Assembly: GCA_945874105.1 (NCBI GenBank)
Contig: CAMCFJ010000002.1
Location: 62,001-126,000, forward strand
Direction: 5' to 3'
Length of the DNA stretch: 64,000 bases
Origin: Candidatus Nitrotoga sp. CP45
GTDB lineage: Bacteria; Pseudomonadota; Gammaproteobacteria; Burkholderiales; Gallionellaceae
The translations under genes and the position numbers were made by a program. Within the stretch, counting starts at the first letter, position 1; each line of letters begins with the position of its first letter. This document shows positions 31,169-40,977 of this stretch, in pieces. The notes below the pieces were generated by a model. That model had not been told where the DNA came from, searched no databases, and was given only the letters and a program-made list of their open reading frames with translations.

Positions 31169-31274
31169 AATAGATCAACCTCAACAAAAAATTTACCGAT
31201 GGATACGCATTTATAGGTTTTTACCCGAGACTTTTAGAGATGCCCTTAATTTAATTCGAGATGCATTGGTTATA

Positions 31275-31415
31275 GGGTGCCTCTAAAAGTTCAAGTTTCT
31301 AAGCAAGACAAGGCACGAGTAAAAAATTTGAGCGCGGCATATGGTTTATATGTAAGCGATAATTTTTTTCGAGTAACGCCGTATTGTGACGAAACTTGGA
31401 TTTTTAGAGGTGCCC
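31275..31415. mobile_element. MITE-like element, copy 1 (141 bp, about 25-bp imperfect terminal inverted repeats)
   Basis: GGGTGCCTCTAAAAGTTCAAGTTTC...GAAACTTGGATTTTTAGAGGTGCCC; 136/141 identical to 40802-40942. Confidence 0.88.
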
Positions 31416-31479
31416 TGTGTTCCATAGCCGATATAGCCTGCAATTTTCTGATCCCGATGTTGAGGTGATGCACACCTCA

Positions 31480-31941
31480 TTAACTGGAACGCACTAACCT
31501 GACGTGATGAAGAATTTGGCTGTAATCGCTATACACCTTGCCCACGTAGAAACTGACAAACCAGGATAAGGAGCCATCTGGTGAAGATGTAAAAAAAGCT
31601 GATCCTGGCGTTCCTGGAAAGACGTCTGTGTCAATCGAGGGATCTTTACGGCTCGTATCCACGATGCTCGACAGCTCTTCTACGTTAGGCAAGCGCCAAG
31701 CTTGACTCGTGGCCTTCGCTTCACGATTAGCCAATGCCAACGCCGCTTCCAAATCATATACACCAGGAATACCAGTGCAGCCATCAATACTTGCTGTCAT
31801 GCCTTCAGCGCAACGTCGCCAGATCAAGCCAGTTTTATTGTCGGTGACTTCAGTGCCATCCTCAGAAATGATAAATCGAGCTGTCGGTTGCTCACCTGGA
31901 TTGTCTGCCTGTGGCTGGGAGTTATCAGTTTCATTCTGCAT
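31480..31941 (-). CDS. DUF1566 (Lcl C-terminal) domain-containing protein
   Basis: DNKTGLIWRRCAEGMTAS...ALALANREA...WRLPNVEELSSIVD...HHVRLVRSS. Confidence 0.85.
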   Translation of the reverse strand: MQNETDNSQPQADNPGEQPTARFIISEDGTEVTDNKTGLIWRRCAEGMTASIDGCTGIPGVYDLEAALALANREAKATSQAWRLPNVEELSSIVDTSRKDPSIDTDVFPGTPGSAFFTSSPDGSLSWFVSFYVGKVYSDYSQILHHVRLVRSS

Positions 31942-32121
31942 ATTTGATCTTCTTTCTATCAGTTAATTACTATCAGTTAATTATCAATTACTGCAACTAT
32001 TTAACTACACCGTGCTCTGTAGAGAACACGTATTTGTAAAATAATTACATTATCTTGTCAATATTGGATTCTACCCCAGAGTGGCTTCGCTTCGCACTTT
32101 CCTCCAGCGCTGAGTATTCCA

Positions 32122-32607
32122 TCACGAACCGGAACGCACCAAGCGCACCTGAAGCTTACCGCCGCAGACGTAAGTGTTCATGAAGCCACCATAAAACATC
32201 ACATACCAAGCCTTTGACGGATTGTCCTCCACCGGAGAAGCCGACCAGAAAGGCGTTGCAGGCGTCCCCGGAAAGGCGTGCTTGTCAATCGCCGGATTTC
32301 CAAAGCTGGCATCTACAATGCTCGAAAGTTCTTTTACATCGGGAAGACGCCATGACTTGCCACTGGCCAACGCGGCTTCGTTGGCCAAGGCCAGCGACTG
32401 CTCCCAGGTATAAGCGGCTGCAACCCCGCTACAGCCATTGCTGCTGGCCGTCACACCTTCCGGACAACGCCGCCAGATTAGCCCGGTTTTGCTGTCAGTG
32501 ACTTCGTTGCCATCCGCCGATATGGCATATCTGGCCTGAATTTGTGCATCTGAGTTGCCTGGCTCAGCGGGTATCTCTGCCAAAGGCTGGGGAGTGCCGG
32601 TTTTCAT
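32122..32607 (-). CDS. DUF1566 (Lcl C-terminal) domain-containing protein, paralogue of 31480-31941
   Basis: DSKTGLIWRRCPEGVTASSNGCSGVAAAYTWEQSLALANEAA...WRLPDVKELSSIVDASFGNPAID...LQVRLVRSGS. Confidence 0.87.
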   Translation of the reverse strand: MKTGTPQPLAEIPAEPGNSDAQIQARYAISADGNEVTDSKTGLIWRRCPEGVTASSNGCSGVAAAYTWEQSLALANEAALASGKSWRLPDVKELSSIVDASFGNPAIDKHAFPGTPATPFWSASPVEDNPSKAWYVMFYGGFMNTYVCGGKLQVRLVRSGS

Positions 32608-32713
32608 GATGATGCTCTCCTTAGGGATTAATTAAATTTAGCTCGTTGTACTTATTCAGCCCAGAAAAATCATGGACGGCCACGATTTTATTCCATTAGT
32701 CTGACCTGTGCTT

Positions 32714-32757
32714 AAAACGGACATTTCTACTTTGCAGAAAACCGGACATTTCTACTT
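32714..32757. repeat. Direct repeat pair resembling IS termini
   Basis: AAAACGGACATTTCTACTT (32714-32732) and AAAACCGGACATTTCTACTT (32738-32757). Confidence 0.6.
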
Positions 32758-32764
32758 GGGGCTA

Positions 32765-33432
32765 ACACCATCCATCGACGACAAGTCCAATCCTGCATAT
32801 GTTCGGCTCGTGCGTAGCGGACAGTTATTTGACTCTTTTGATTCACAGAGTGATTTCATCCCGGATGCCTTCAGCTTCACCACGCAAACCGGCGCGGCGT
32901 TGAACACGGTAGCGACTTCCGGCTCCATTACTGTGGCAGGAATCGACTCCGCCTCGCCCATCTCCATCGTCGGCGGGACATACAAAATCAACAGCGGATC
33001 CTATACTTCATCAGCCGGCACGGTGAACAACGGCGACACGGTGACGTTGCAGCGAATCTCATCGGGTAGTTACAGCACGTTGACCACCGCGACATTGACT
33101 ATCGGCGGCGTTGCCGGAGCGTTCGGTGTAACCACGCTTGATGCAAACCACCTATTCGGGCCCCACACCCACCACGGGATCGGCCACAGCTACCGTGAGC
33201 GGCAACGGCAGGCCGCATTGCAGCTTCTCCCGTTTCACCCGACAGCGCGCCATCGGGCGTCACCTTTCCGTACGGCCTAGTCAGCTTTTCATTAAACAAC
33301 TGCACAGCGGGCAATGGCCTGACCCTGGCACCGATCCCGACCTTGTCCGAATGGGCGCTGCTGGGACTAGCCGGATTGACGGGGCTGTTGGGTATGGGCG
33401 CGATGCGGCGGCGTTCACGGGTAGGGCGGTAG
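32765..33432 (+). pseudogene. Truncated, frameshifted DUF1566-type surface protein with choice-of-anchor-like region and IPTL-CTERM signal
   Basis: Begins inside a DUF1566 C-terminus (NPAYVRLVRSG); later frames contain TYSGPTPTTGSATATVSGN, ASPVSPDSAPSGVTFPYGLVSFSLNNC and IPTLSEWALLGLAGLTGLLGMGAMRRRSRVGR*. Confidence 0.78.
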
Positions 33433-33615
33433 TCTGGGATGAGGGCATCGCCCCCTGTGGCTAGGCTCGGCGACTTTTATCTTGCGGCAATACCGTCAAC
33501 AGCAAGCAGTATGAATTTGCTACGTTTCACCCACCCAGTTGTGCTACCGTTCGGATGACCCGGGGTTGGGGCTGCTGGATAAAAATGACAGTATCAATTT
33601 TTGACATTACGCATA

Positions 33616-34020
33616 ATGCAGGACACCACTAAACTTATACACATCACTCACCTGCACCATGCCACCTTTCTGGTTGCAGACCTGAATAGAGCGCGCATTT
33701 TTTACGAAAATGTTCTGGGGCTGGTACCTGACGGCAAGCGCCCAGAGATGAGTTTTCCAGGCGTGTGGTATAACGTCGGCTTACTTCAGCAAATCCATCT
33801 CATGCAACTTCCCAATCCGGAAACAAGTACACAGCGTCCAGCATATGGCGGACGCGACCGTCATATAGCCCTGTCGGTAAATAATCTGAATGCGTTGATG
33901 CAAAAATTCGATTCAGCCACGATAAGCTACACGATAAGCATGTCCGGCCGCCCTGCCTTATTCTGCCGCGACCCGGATGATAATGCGCTGGAATTTATTG
34001 AATGCGAGTCATCCCTTTAA
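33616..34020 (+). CDS. VOC family (glyoxalase/bleomycin-resistance-like) protein
   Basis: HLHHATFLVADLNRARIFYENVLGLVPDGKRPEMSFPGVWYNVG; FCRDPDDNALEFIE. Confidence 0.9.
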   Translation: MQDTTKLIHITHLHHATFLVADLNRARIFYENVLGLVPDGKRPEMSFPGVWYNVGLLQQIHLMQLPNPETSTQRPAYGGRDRHIALSVNNLNALMQKFDSATISYTISMSGRPALFCRDPDDNALEFIECESSL

Positions 34021-34043
34021 AATATCAGGAATGCCTTGATCAC

Positions 34044-34904
34044 ATGAAAACTCCAAAAAGAATTGAGCCGCTCATCCAGGATGGCATCGTTGACAAGGTT
34101 GACCGTCAGCTCATGAGCGGCAAAGAAGCCAATGTTTATATTGTTATCTGCGGAGAAAATATCCGCTGCGCGAAAGTTTACAAGGAAGCTAACAAGCGCA
34201 GCTTCCGTCAGGCCGTTCATTACACGGAAGGCCGCAAGGTGAAGAACAGCCGTATGGCCCGTGCCATGGAAAAAGGTACCCGCTATGGGCGTAAAGAGCA
34301 GGAAGCCGCTTGGCAAAATGCCGAGGTGGACGCTTTGTACAAACTCGCCGCAGCTGGAGTGCGTGTTCCGCATCCCTATGGATTTTATGAGGGCGTGTTG
34401 CTGATGGAGCTAGTGACCGACGAGCATGGTGGGCCCGCCCCGCGACTCAATGATCTAGTTCTCACTGATGAGCTCGCGCGACAATATCACCAGGTTTTGA
34501 TCGAACAAGTCGTGCGCATGCTGTGTGCTGGCATTGTTCACGGCGACCTGTCCGAGTACAACGTCCTCGTCGACAGCATCGGACCGGTCATCATCGATTT
34601 GCCACAAGCAATCGATGCTGCCGCAAACAACCAAGCCTGCAAAATGCTGGAGCGAGACGTCGATAATCTGGCAATCTACTTCGGCCAATTTGCCCCCGAA
34701 CTACGTTCTACAGACTATGGCAAAGAAATCTGGTCGCTCTATGAGAGCGGTGAACTACATTCTGAAGTCAAACTGACGGGCAAATTCAAACGCAGCGAAA
34801 AGCAGGCTGACGTAGGCGCTGTAATGCGGGAAATTGATGCCGCTCGAGATGCCGATACTGCACGGCGACTCTTGCGACAAGCAGCTAAAGCAGATGGGAG
34901 ATGA
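34044..34904 (+). CDS. RIO1-type serine protein kinase family protein
   Basis: MSGKEANVYIV; AKVYKEANKRSFRQ; IVHGDLSEYNVLVDSIGPVIIDLPQAID catalytic motifs. Confidence 0.9.
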   Translation: MKTPKRIEPLIQDGIVDKVDRQLMSGKEANVYIVICGENIRCAKVYKEANKRSFRQAVHYTEGRKVKNSRMARAMEKGTRYGRKEQEAAWQNAEVDALYKLAAAGVRVPHPYGFYEGVLLMELVTDEHGGPAPRLNDLVLTDELARQYHQVLIEQVVRMLCAGIVHGDLSEYNVLVDSIGPVIIDLPQAIDAAANNQACKMLERDVDNLAIYFGQFAPELRSTDYGKEIWSLYESGELHSEVKLTGKFKRSEKQADVGAVMREIDAARDADTARRLLRQAAKADGR

Positions 34905-34982
34905 AATAATCGCCCCTCTTGAAAATCGTGAGACCACCCCAACCTAAGCGTGCGTCCTGTCTAAAAAATAACGGAGAGAGTA

Positions 34983-36887
34983 ATGACCGAAAATGTAACC
35001 AGCAATCGTGAAACCATGGGCTTTCAAGCCGAGGTGAAGCAACTACTGCAATTGATGATTCATTCGCTGTATTCGAATCGAGAAATTTTCCTGCGTGAGC
35101 TGATATCCAATGCGTCCGATGCCTGCGACAAGCTGCGTTTCGAGGGGCTGCATAACTCAGCGTTGTTCGAGAATGATTCCGAGCTGAGCATCCATGTCAG
35201 CTACGATAACGAGGCGAAAACGCTGACCATTAGCGACAATGGCATTGGTATGAGCCGCGACGAGGTCATCAACAATCTTGGCACTATTGCCAAATCCGGC
35301 ACGCGCGAATTTTTTACCCAACTTTCTGGAGACCAGCAGAAGGATGCGAATCTTATCGGTCAGTTTGGCGTGGGGTTTTATTCGGCTTTTATCGTTGCCG
35401 ACAAGGTGAGCGTGTTAACGCGCCGTGCCGGTGAGAAAACCGATCAAGGTGTGAGCTGGGAATCCGACGGTGGTGGAGAATTTGCCATTGAGATGGTCGA
35501 GCGGGCCGCACGGGGCACGTCTATTACCTTGCATCTGCGCGAAGGGCAGGAAGACCTGCTCAATGGCACAAAGTTGCGCACCATTATCCACAAGTATTCG
35601 GATCATATCGTTCAGCCTATCTTGATGAACAAGGAGGAATGGAAAGATGACGCTCAGCAGGTGCTGGAAGAAGAAGAGACAATCAATCAAGCTTTTGCGC
35701 TGTGGGCGCGCCCCAAAACCGAGATCAGCGATGATGAGTACAAGGGTTTCTACAAACATGTAGGCCATGACTATGAAGATCCGATAGCCTGGACGCATGC
35801 GCGTGTAGAGGGACGCCAGGAATACACTTTGTTGCTATATATACCGGCCAGGGCACCATTTGATCTGTGGGAGCGCGATGCGAGTCACGGCATTAAGCTG
35901 TATGTACGCCGCGTCTTTATCATGGACGATGCCACTCAACTAATGCCGCATTACCTGCGTTTTGTGCGCGGCGTGGTTGATACCAATGATCTCCCGCTCA
36001 ACGTATCGCGTGAGATTCTGCAAGAATCGAAGGACATCGAAGCAATCCGTTCTGGCTGCACGAAGAAAGTACTTGGCTTGCTGGAAGATATGGCCGTTAA
36101 GGACCCAGAAAAATATGCCAAATTCTGGGATGTATTTGGTCGCGTGCTGAAAGAAGGAGTGGGCGAAGACTTCGCTAATAAAGACAAGATCGCCGGCTTG
36201 CTGCGCCTCGCTTCTACCCATACTAATTCGCCAGGAGAAACCGTTTCTCTGACCGATTACATTAGTCGCATGAAGGAAGGTCAGGACAAGATTTACTACA
36301 TCACCGCAGATACTTTCAATGCCGCGAAAAATAGTCCGCATTTGGAAGTATTTCGCAAAAAAGACATTGAAGTGCTTTTGCTGACTGATCACGTAGATGA
36401 ATGGGTAGTGAGTAATTTATCCGCATTTGAGGGTAAACCGTTGGTGTCAGTCGCAAAAGGCGGACTTGATCTCGGCAAACTTGAAGACGAGTCAGAGAAA
36501 CAGGAACAGGAAAAAGATGCCGGTGCCTTCAAGGACCTGACCGACAAGATTAAAGCCAGCCTTAGCGAGCGCGTTAAAGAGGTACGCGTGACGCACCGCC
36601 TGACCGATTCGCCAGCCTGTCTTGTGGCGGACGTTCATGACATCAACGCTAATCTTGCTCGACTACTGAAGGCGTCCGGACAGAAGGCACCCGTATCGCA
36701 GCCTATCCTGGAAATTAACCCCAAGCATCCGGTTGTGTTACGGCTGAAAGTCGAGGAGAAGAAGTTTGATGACTGGGCCTCAGTATTATTTGACCAAGCC
36801 TTGCTGGCTGAGGGTGGTCAACTCGACGACCCGGCCAGTTTCGTAAAACGTATTAATCAGCTGATGCTGGAGATGAGCGGCAGCTAA
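34983..36887 (+). CDS. htpG: Molecular chaperone HtpG (Hsp90)
   Basis: [41 protein letters not shown]. Confidence 0.97.
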   Translation: MTENVTSNRETMGFQAEVKQLLQLMIHSLYSNREIFLRELISNASDACDKLRFEGLHNSALFENDSELSIHVSYDNEAKTLTISDNGIGMSRDEVINNLGTIAKSGTREFFTQLSGDQQKDANLIGQFGVGFYSAFIVADKVSVLTRRAGEKTDQGVSWESDGGGEFAIEMVERAARGTSITLHLREGQEDLLNGTKLRTIIHKYSDHIVQPILMNKEEWKDDAQQVLEEEETINQAFALWARPKTEISDDEYKGFYKHVGHDYEDPIAWTHARVEGRQEYTLLLYIPARAPFDLWERDASHGIKLYVRRVFIMDDATQLMPHYLRFVRGVVDTNDLPLNVSREILQESKDIEAIRSGCTKKVLGLLEDMAVKDPEKYAKFWDVFGRVLKEGVGEDFANKDKIAGLLRLASTHTNSPGETVSLTDYISRMKEGQDKIYYITADTFNAAKNSPHLEVFRKKDIEVLLLTDHVDEWVVSNLSAFEGKPLVSVAKGGLDLGKLEDESEKQEQEKDAGAFKDLTDKIKASLSERVKEVRVTHRLTDSPACLVADVHDINANLARLLKASGQKAPVSQPILEINPKHPVVLRLKVEEKKFDDWASVLFDQALLAEGGQLDDPASFVKRINQLMLEMSGS

Positions 36888-36901
36888 CTCTGAATTGCTG
36901 T

Positions 36902-36934
36902 TGGCAGGGTATGCTTGCACGCCATACCCTGCCA
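36902..36934. terminator. Perfect 12-bp hairpin downstream of htpG, terminator-like but without an obvious T tract
   Basis: TGGCAGGGTATG-CTTGCACGC-CATACCCTGCCA. Confidence 0.65.
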
Positions 36935-37015
36935 GCCAGACGGACAAACACTAAGCATTTGAAAAATTTTGCACTTTATGTAACCGAGTAAACATAAAAA
37001 AATGCGGACAAAAGA

Positions 37016-38272
37016 ATGCGAATACGGTTTCTATTAATACTGATCATCGTTGTCTTGTTGGCGCTGCTATCTGTAATTTATTTAAGTGTCGAAAAACAAC
37101 CGCTCGTCACTGGCATACCCGAATTTACCCCAGCTCATATCGACCGCGCCAAACACATACTGTTTCGTAACGATCCGCGCAAAATGAAAGCAGGGGTACT
37201 ACGTACCATTACTATCAGTCAAGAAGATCTCGACCTTGTAGTCAATTATCTTGCCAACAGCTACGGCAAGGGCAGCTCCCATATAGATCTGCAGCAAGGC
37301 ATGGCCAGGGTGCGAGCAACTGTAAAATTGCCGCCCAATCCAATCGGGCGTTATCTCAATATCGACGCCAAGCTGCGCGAAACGAAAGCACTGCCACGAT
37401 TTGAGTACCTGCGCATTGGCAAGTTACCGGTGCCCGCGTTTGCTGCAGACTGGCTACTACAGTTCGGCATTAAGCGGTTGCAAGCCAGTAAGGACTACGG
37501 GGCAGCTGCCGATGTCATCAAAAATGTGAGCACTAGCGATGAGATGCTGCGCATCGTTTTCGAATGGAACGAAGCGCTGCCCAATCAGCTTAAAGCCTTG
37601 CTGGTGCCGCCCAAGGAGCAGGAGCGACTGAAGGCTTATCACGAGCGACTGGTCGAGCTGACCGGCAAACATGGTTCAAAACGTAAACTGCGGTTCAATG
37701 AACTGATGCAAGCGCTGTTCGAGCTGGCCACGCAGCGTACCCACAACGGCGGCGATGCGGCGGTAGAAAATCGTGCCGCGATCATCGTTATGGCGTTTTA
37801 CGTAAACGGCAAAGGGCTTGGTGCCATTATTCCGGCTGCCAGACAATGGCCAAAGCCGACTTCGCGCAGTGTAACCCTGGGCGGGCGCAGCGATTTTTCT
37901 CAGCATTTCACGATTTCTGCGGCACTTGCCTCTACTGCTGGCAGCCCGCTGTCGGACGTTATCGGCTTGTACAAAGAAATCAAGGATTCTCAAGGTGGCA
38001 GCGGCTTCAGCTTCAATGACATCGCCGCTGATCGTGCCGGCACCCGTTTCGGCGAGCTTGCCACGACTAGTGATAATGGCGCGCAGAAAGTGCAGCGGCA
38101 ATTTACTGCGGGTCTGCGCGAATCCGACTTCATGCCGGAAGTGAAGGATTTACCGGAGTATCTGCAAGAAATCGAGTTCAAACGCCGCTATGGCGGCATC
38201 GGTAGTCAGGCTTATATAAAAATGACCAACGAAATCGAGCGACGAATCGCAGCACTGCCGCTATATCGCTGA
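37016..38272 (+). CDS. Conserved-looking hypothetical protein with N-terminal membrane anchor
   Basis: 418 aa, N-terminal TM helix; distinctive C-terminal FSFNDIAADRAGTRFGELA...RYGGIGSQAYIKMTNEIERRIAALPLYR. Confidence 0.78.
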   Translation: MRIRFLLILIIVVLLALLSVIYLSVEKQPLVTGIPEFTPAHIDRAKHILFRNDPRKMKAGVLRTITISQEDLDLVVNYLANSYGKGSSHIDLQQGMARVRATVKLPPNPIGRYLNIDAKLRETKALPRFEYLRIGKLPVPAFAADWLLQFGIKRLQASKDYGAAADVIKNVSTSDEMLRIVFEWNEALPNQLKALLVPPKEQERLKAYHERLVELTGKHGSKRKLRFNELMQALFELATQRTHNGGDAAVENRAAIIVMAFYVNGKGLGAIIPAARQWPKPTSRSVTLGGRSDFSQHFTISAALASTAGSPLSDVIGLYKEIKDSQGGSGFSFNDIAADRAGTRFGELATTSDNGAQKVQRQFTAGLRESDFMPEVKDLPEYLQEIEFKRRYGGIGSQAYIKMTNEIERRIAALPLYR

Positions 38273-38290
38273 CAAACCATCCACGAAAAA

Positions 38291-38701
38291 ATGATGAACT
38301 GTGAACTCTGTAAACCAACGAACGAAACGCTGCTATGGCGCGGCGAACTTTGTCGCGTGGTGCTGGTCGAGGATGCCGATTATCCCGGATTTTGTCGCGT
38401 GATATGGAACCGCCACGTCAAGGAAATGACGGATTTGAATAATGACGAACAGCATGCTTTCATGAACGTGGTATTTGTCGTGGAAAGCGCGCTACGCGAA
38501 GTGATGCAACCCGACAAAATCAACCTTGCCAGCCTCGGCAACATGACACCACACTTGCACTGGCACGTCATTCCGCGCTACATCCTCGACAAACACTTTC
38601 CCAACCCGATCTGGGGCGCACCTCAACGTGCAGGTATTCCCAAACCACCGTTAGATTGGCCGGCTCTCCTTTCACAGAGCATACGTCAACGACTTCAATA
38701 A
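38291..38701 (+). CDS. HIT family protein
   Basis: NLASLGNMTPHLHWHVIPRY, HIT motif HLHWH. Confidence 0.92.
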   Translation: MMNCELCKPTNETLLWRGELCRVVLVEDADYPGFCRVIWNRHVKEMTDLNNDEQHAFMNVVFVVESALREVMQPDKINLASLGNMTPHLHWHVIPRYILDKHFPNPIWGAPQRAGIPKPPLDWPALLSQSIRQRLQ

Positions 38702-38768
38702 TCGATTATTCCGATGTGAATTAAATCAGAGTAATAAACCCGGATAATCCATTAGGAAATTTAACTAG

Positions 38769-38792
38769 CTTCCCCCTTAGCAAAAGGGGGGA
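38769..38792. terminator. Hairpin between convergent HIT and FGGY kinase genes
   Basis: ttcccccttagcaaaaggggggaa inverted repeat in a convergent intergenic region. Confidence 0.55.
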
Positions 38793-38818
38793 ATGCATCG
38801 TCATCGCGCGCATCAGGT

Positions 38819-40081
38819 CTAATGGATGATCCGGGATAAACCACGCTTGGCCAACAGGGCCGCACCGAAGGCAGCTTCAGTGTGTTCCGCTACCAACAGT
38901 GGCACACCTAACAAGCGTTCGCGTATGTTTCCCCACACTTTATTTTTCGCTCCGCCGCCAGTGGATGTAACGGATTTTAGCGGGCTTGCACCGAGTTCAG
39001 CCAGCTTGGCATAACCTGCCGCTTCGATGCGGCTCAAGCCTTGTAGCAGACCGTGCAGAAACAGTACGCCGTCCGCAGGACGCGGGGTAAGACGTGGCGC
39101 CAAGGTGGAATCGTTAATTGGAAAGCGTTCGCCAGGTCGCGGCAACGGGTAGTAATCAAGCGGGCTATCAGTGGCCGGATCAATGTGCTGGCTGAGTTCA
39201 TCTATTTGCGGATCGCCAAAGTATTGCCGCAACACGCCGCCGCCTGCATTGGACGCACCACCCGCCAGCCATAAATTGCCAAAACGATGGCTGTATATGC
39301 CATATTGTGCTGCTTCTACACGTTGCTCCGAAAGTAGCTTGAGTACCATGGTAGTGCCTAGCGAAGTGACAGCTGAGCCGGGCTCATGCACGCCTGCGGC
39401 AATAAAAGCGGCAATACTGTCAGTCGTACCCGCACACACCATGCACGCCGGATTAATCTTGAAATGCTGTGCCGCAAATGAGCTGATGTTGGTAAGGCTT
39501 GCTCCGGGAGCGACAACTTGCGGCAGCAGATGCGCATGCGGCAAATTATTAATCCAATCCGGCCAGCATAAGCGCTCTGCGTCATAACCACTCTTGAGCG
39601 CATTATGATAGTCGCTGACGCCACCCAGCCCGGTAAGCAGCGCAGCGAGCCAGTCCGCCTGATGGAGGAAATGCGCAACGTTTGAAAGTTCGGTGTGCTT
39701 TGTCAGCCACAGGAATTTGGCTAATCCTGAACTTGCGCTGCAAACAACGTGACCCGGTGGGGCAAGCTGCGTTAGCTGTTCCGATTCTTCACGAGCGCGG
39801 TTATCAAAGTAGAGCAACGCGGGAGTGGTCGGCTCCAGCTCTTTGTCACACAATAAAACCGTGGCAGAAGTAGCAGCAATCGCGATGCTTTGTAGCTCAG
39901 CTGCAATCGGTGCGGGTAGACGTTTGAGCAGCGAATGCAGTGCCTCGCGCCAATTCAGATGACCTTGTAAAGCAGCATCCGGATAGAAGATATGATCTTC
40001 ATGGATAATCGTCCCGACTTTGTCCACAACACAAACGCGTGCGCCTGATGTGCCAAAGTCGAGACCGAGATACGATTTCAT
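38819..40081 (-). CDS. FGGY family carbohydrate kinase
   Basis: Start trimmed to MKSYLGLDFGTSGARVCVVD; VTSTGGGAKNKVWGNIRERLLGVPL. Confidence 0.9.
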   Translation of the reverse strand: MKSYLGLDFGTSGARVCVVDKVGTIIHEDHIFYPDAALQGHLNWREALHSLLKRLPAPIAAELQSIAIAATSATVLLCDKELEPTTPALLYFDNRAREESEQLTQLAPPGHVVCSASSGLAKFLWLTKHTELSNVAHFLHQADWLAALLTGLGGVSDYHNALKSGYDAERLCWPDWINNLPHAHLLPQVVAPGASLTNISSFAAQHFKINPACMVCAGTTDSIAAFIAAGVHEPGSAVTSLGTTMVLKLLSEQRVEAAQYGIYSHRFGNLWLAGGASNAGGGVLRQYFGDPQIDELSQHIDPATDSPLDYYPLPRPGERFPINDSTLAPRLTPRPADGVLFLHGLLQGLSRIEAAGYAKLAELGASPLKSVTSTGGGAKNKVWGNIRERLLGVPLLVAEHTEAAFGAALLAKRGLSRIIH

Positions 40082-40165
40082 GTATGAAGTGAAAGGAAGA
40101 ATGGAAATTAACGTAAAGCTAAAACGTGTCTCCTCATGATACAAAAACTTCGAAACAGAATTAAT

Positions 40166-40714
40166 TTAGAACATTGGTTTTTTCTCGGCTGCTTTATAGC
40201 GCTTGACCCCACCCAAGATCTCCGCCTTGGCTTCCTTGACACCGACCCAGCCATTAATCTTGACCCATTTGCCTATTTCCAGATCCTTATAGTGAGCGAA
40301 GAAATGCGAGATTTGCGCAAGCACAAGTTCCGGCAGATCGGCATGCGATTTTATTTTTCGATAAAGACTGCAAAGCTTATCAACGGGCACAGCCAGTATC
40401 TTGCCATCCTCGCCAGCTTCGTCAGTCATCTTCAACATGCCTATCGGTCTACAACGAACCACCACGCCAGTAATGAGCGACACGGGTGACATGACAAGTA
40501 CATCTACCGGATCCCCGTCTTCCGACAACGTGCGTGGGACATAACCGTAGTTACACGGATAATGCATTGCCGTGGACATGAAACGATCCACGAACATGGC
40601 ACCAGTTTCCTTGTCCACTTCGTATTTCACGGGATCAGCATTCATGGGTATTTCGATGATGACGTTAAAATCGTCGGGAAGGTCGCGACCAGAATTTACT
40701 CGATCTAGATTCAT
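40166..40714 (-). CDS. ppa: Inorganic pyrophosphatase
   Basis: [57 protein letters not shown]. Confidence 0.96.
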   Translation of the reverse strand: MNLDRVNSGRDLPDDFNVIIEIPMNADPVKYEVDKETGAMFVDRFMSTAMHYPCNYGYVPRTLSEDGDPVDVLVMSPVSLITGVVVRCRPIGMLKMTDEAGEDGKILAVPVDKLCSLYRKIKSHADLPELVLAQISHFFAHYKDLEIGKWVKINGWVGVKEAKAEILGGVKRYKAAEKKPMF

Positions 40715-40801
40715 TTCTATTCCTGGCTAAAAAAATGTTTATTATACCCGCGAGTCTGGCAGACGTTATGCGGGGCAAGGTGTTATCAGCTGTCAATAAT
40801 A

Positions 40802-40942
40802 GGGTGCCTCTAAAAATTCAAATTTCTAAGCAAGACAAGGCACGAGTAAAAAATTTGAGCGCGGCATATAGTTGATATGTAAGCGATAATTTTTTTCGAG
40901 TAACGCCGTATTGTGACGAAAATTGGATTTTTAGAGGTGCCC
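40802..40942. mobile_element. MITE-like element, copy 2 (141 bp) with possible AATA target-site duplication
   Basis: 136/141 identical to 31275-31415; flanked by AATA at 40798-40801 and 40943-40946. Confidence 0.9.
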
Positions 40943-40977
40943 AATAAACTGGCCTCAGCGTTCATTGTTGCACAAAC

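Noticed and set aside
33138-33464. 108-aa plus-strand ORF considered as an independent gene
   Set aside because: It is one frame of the frameshifted IPTL-CTERM gene remnant, out of frame with the IPTL motif.
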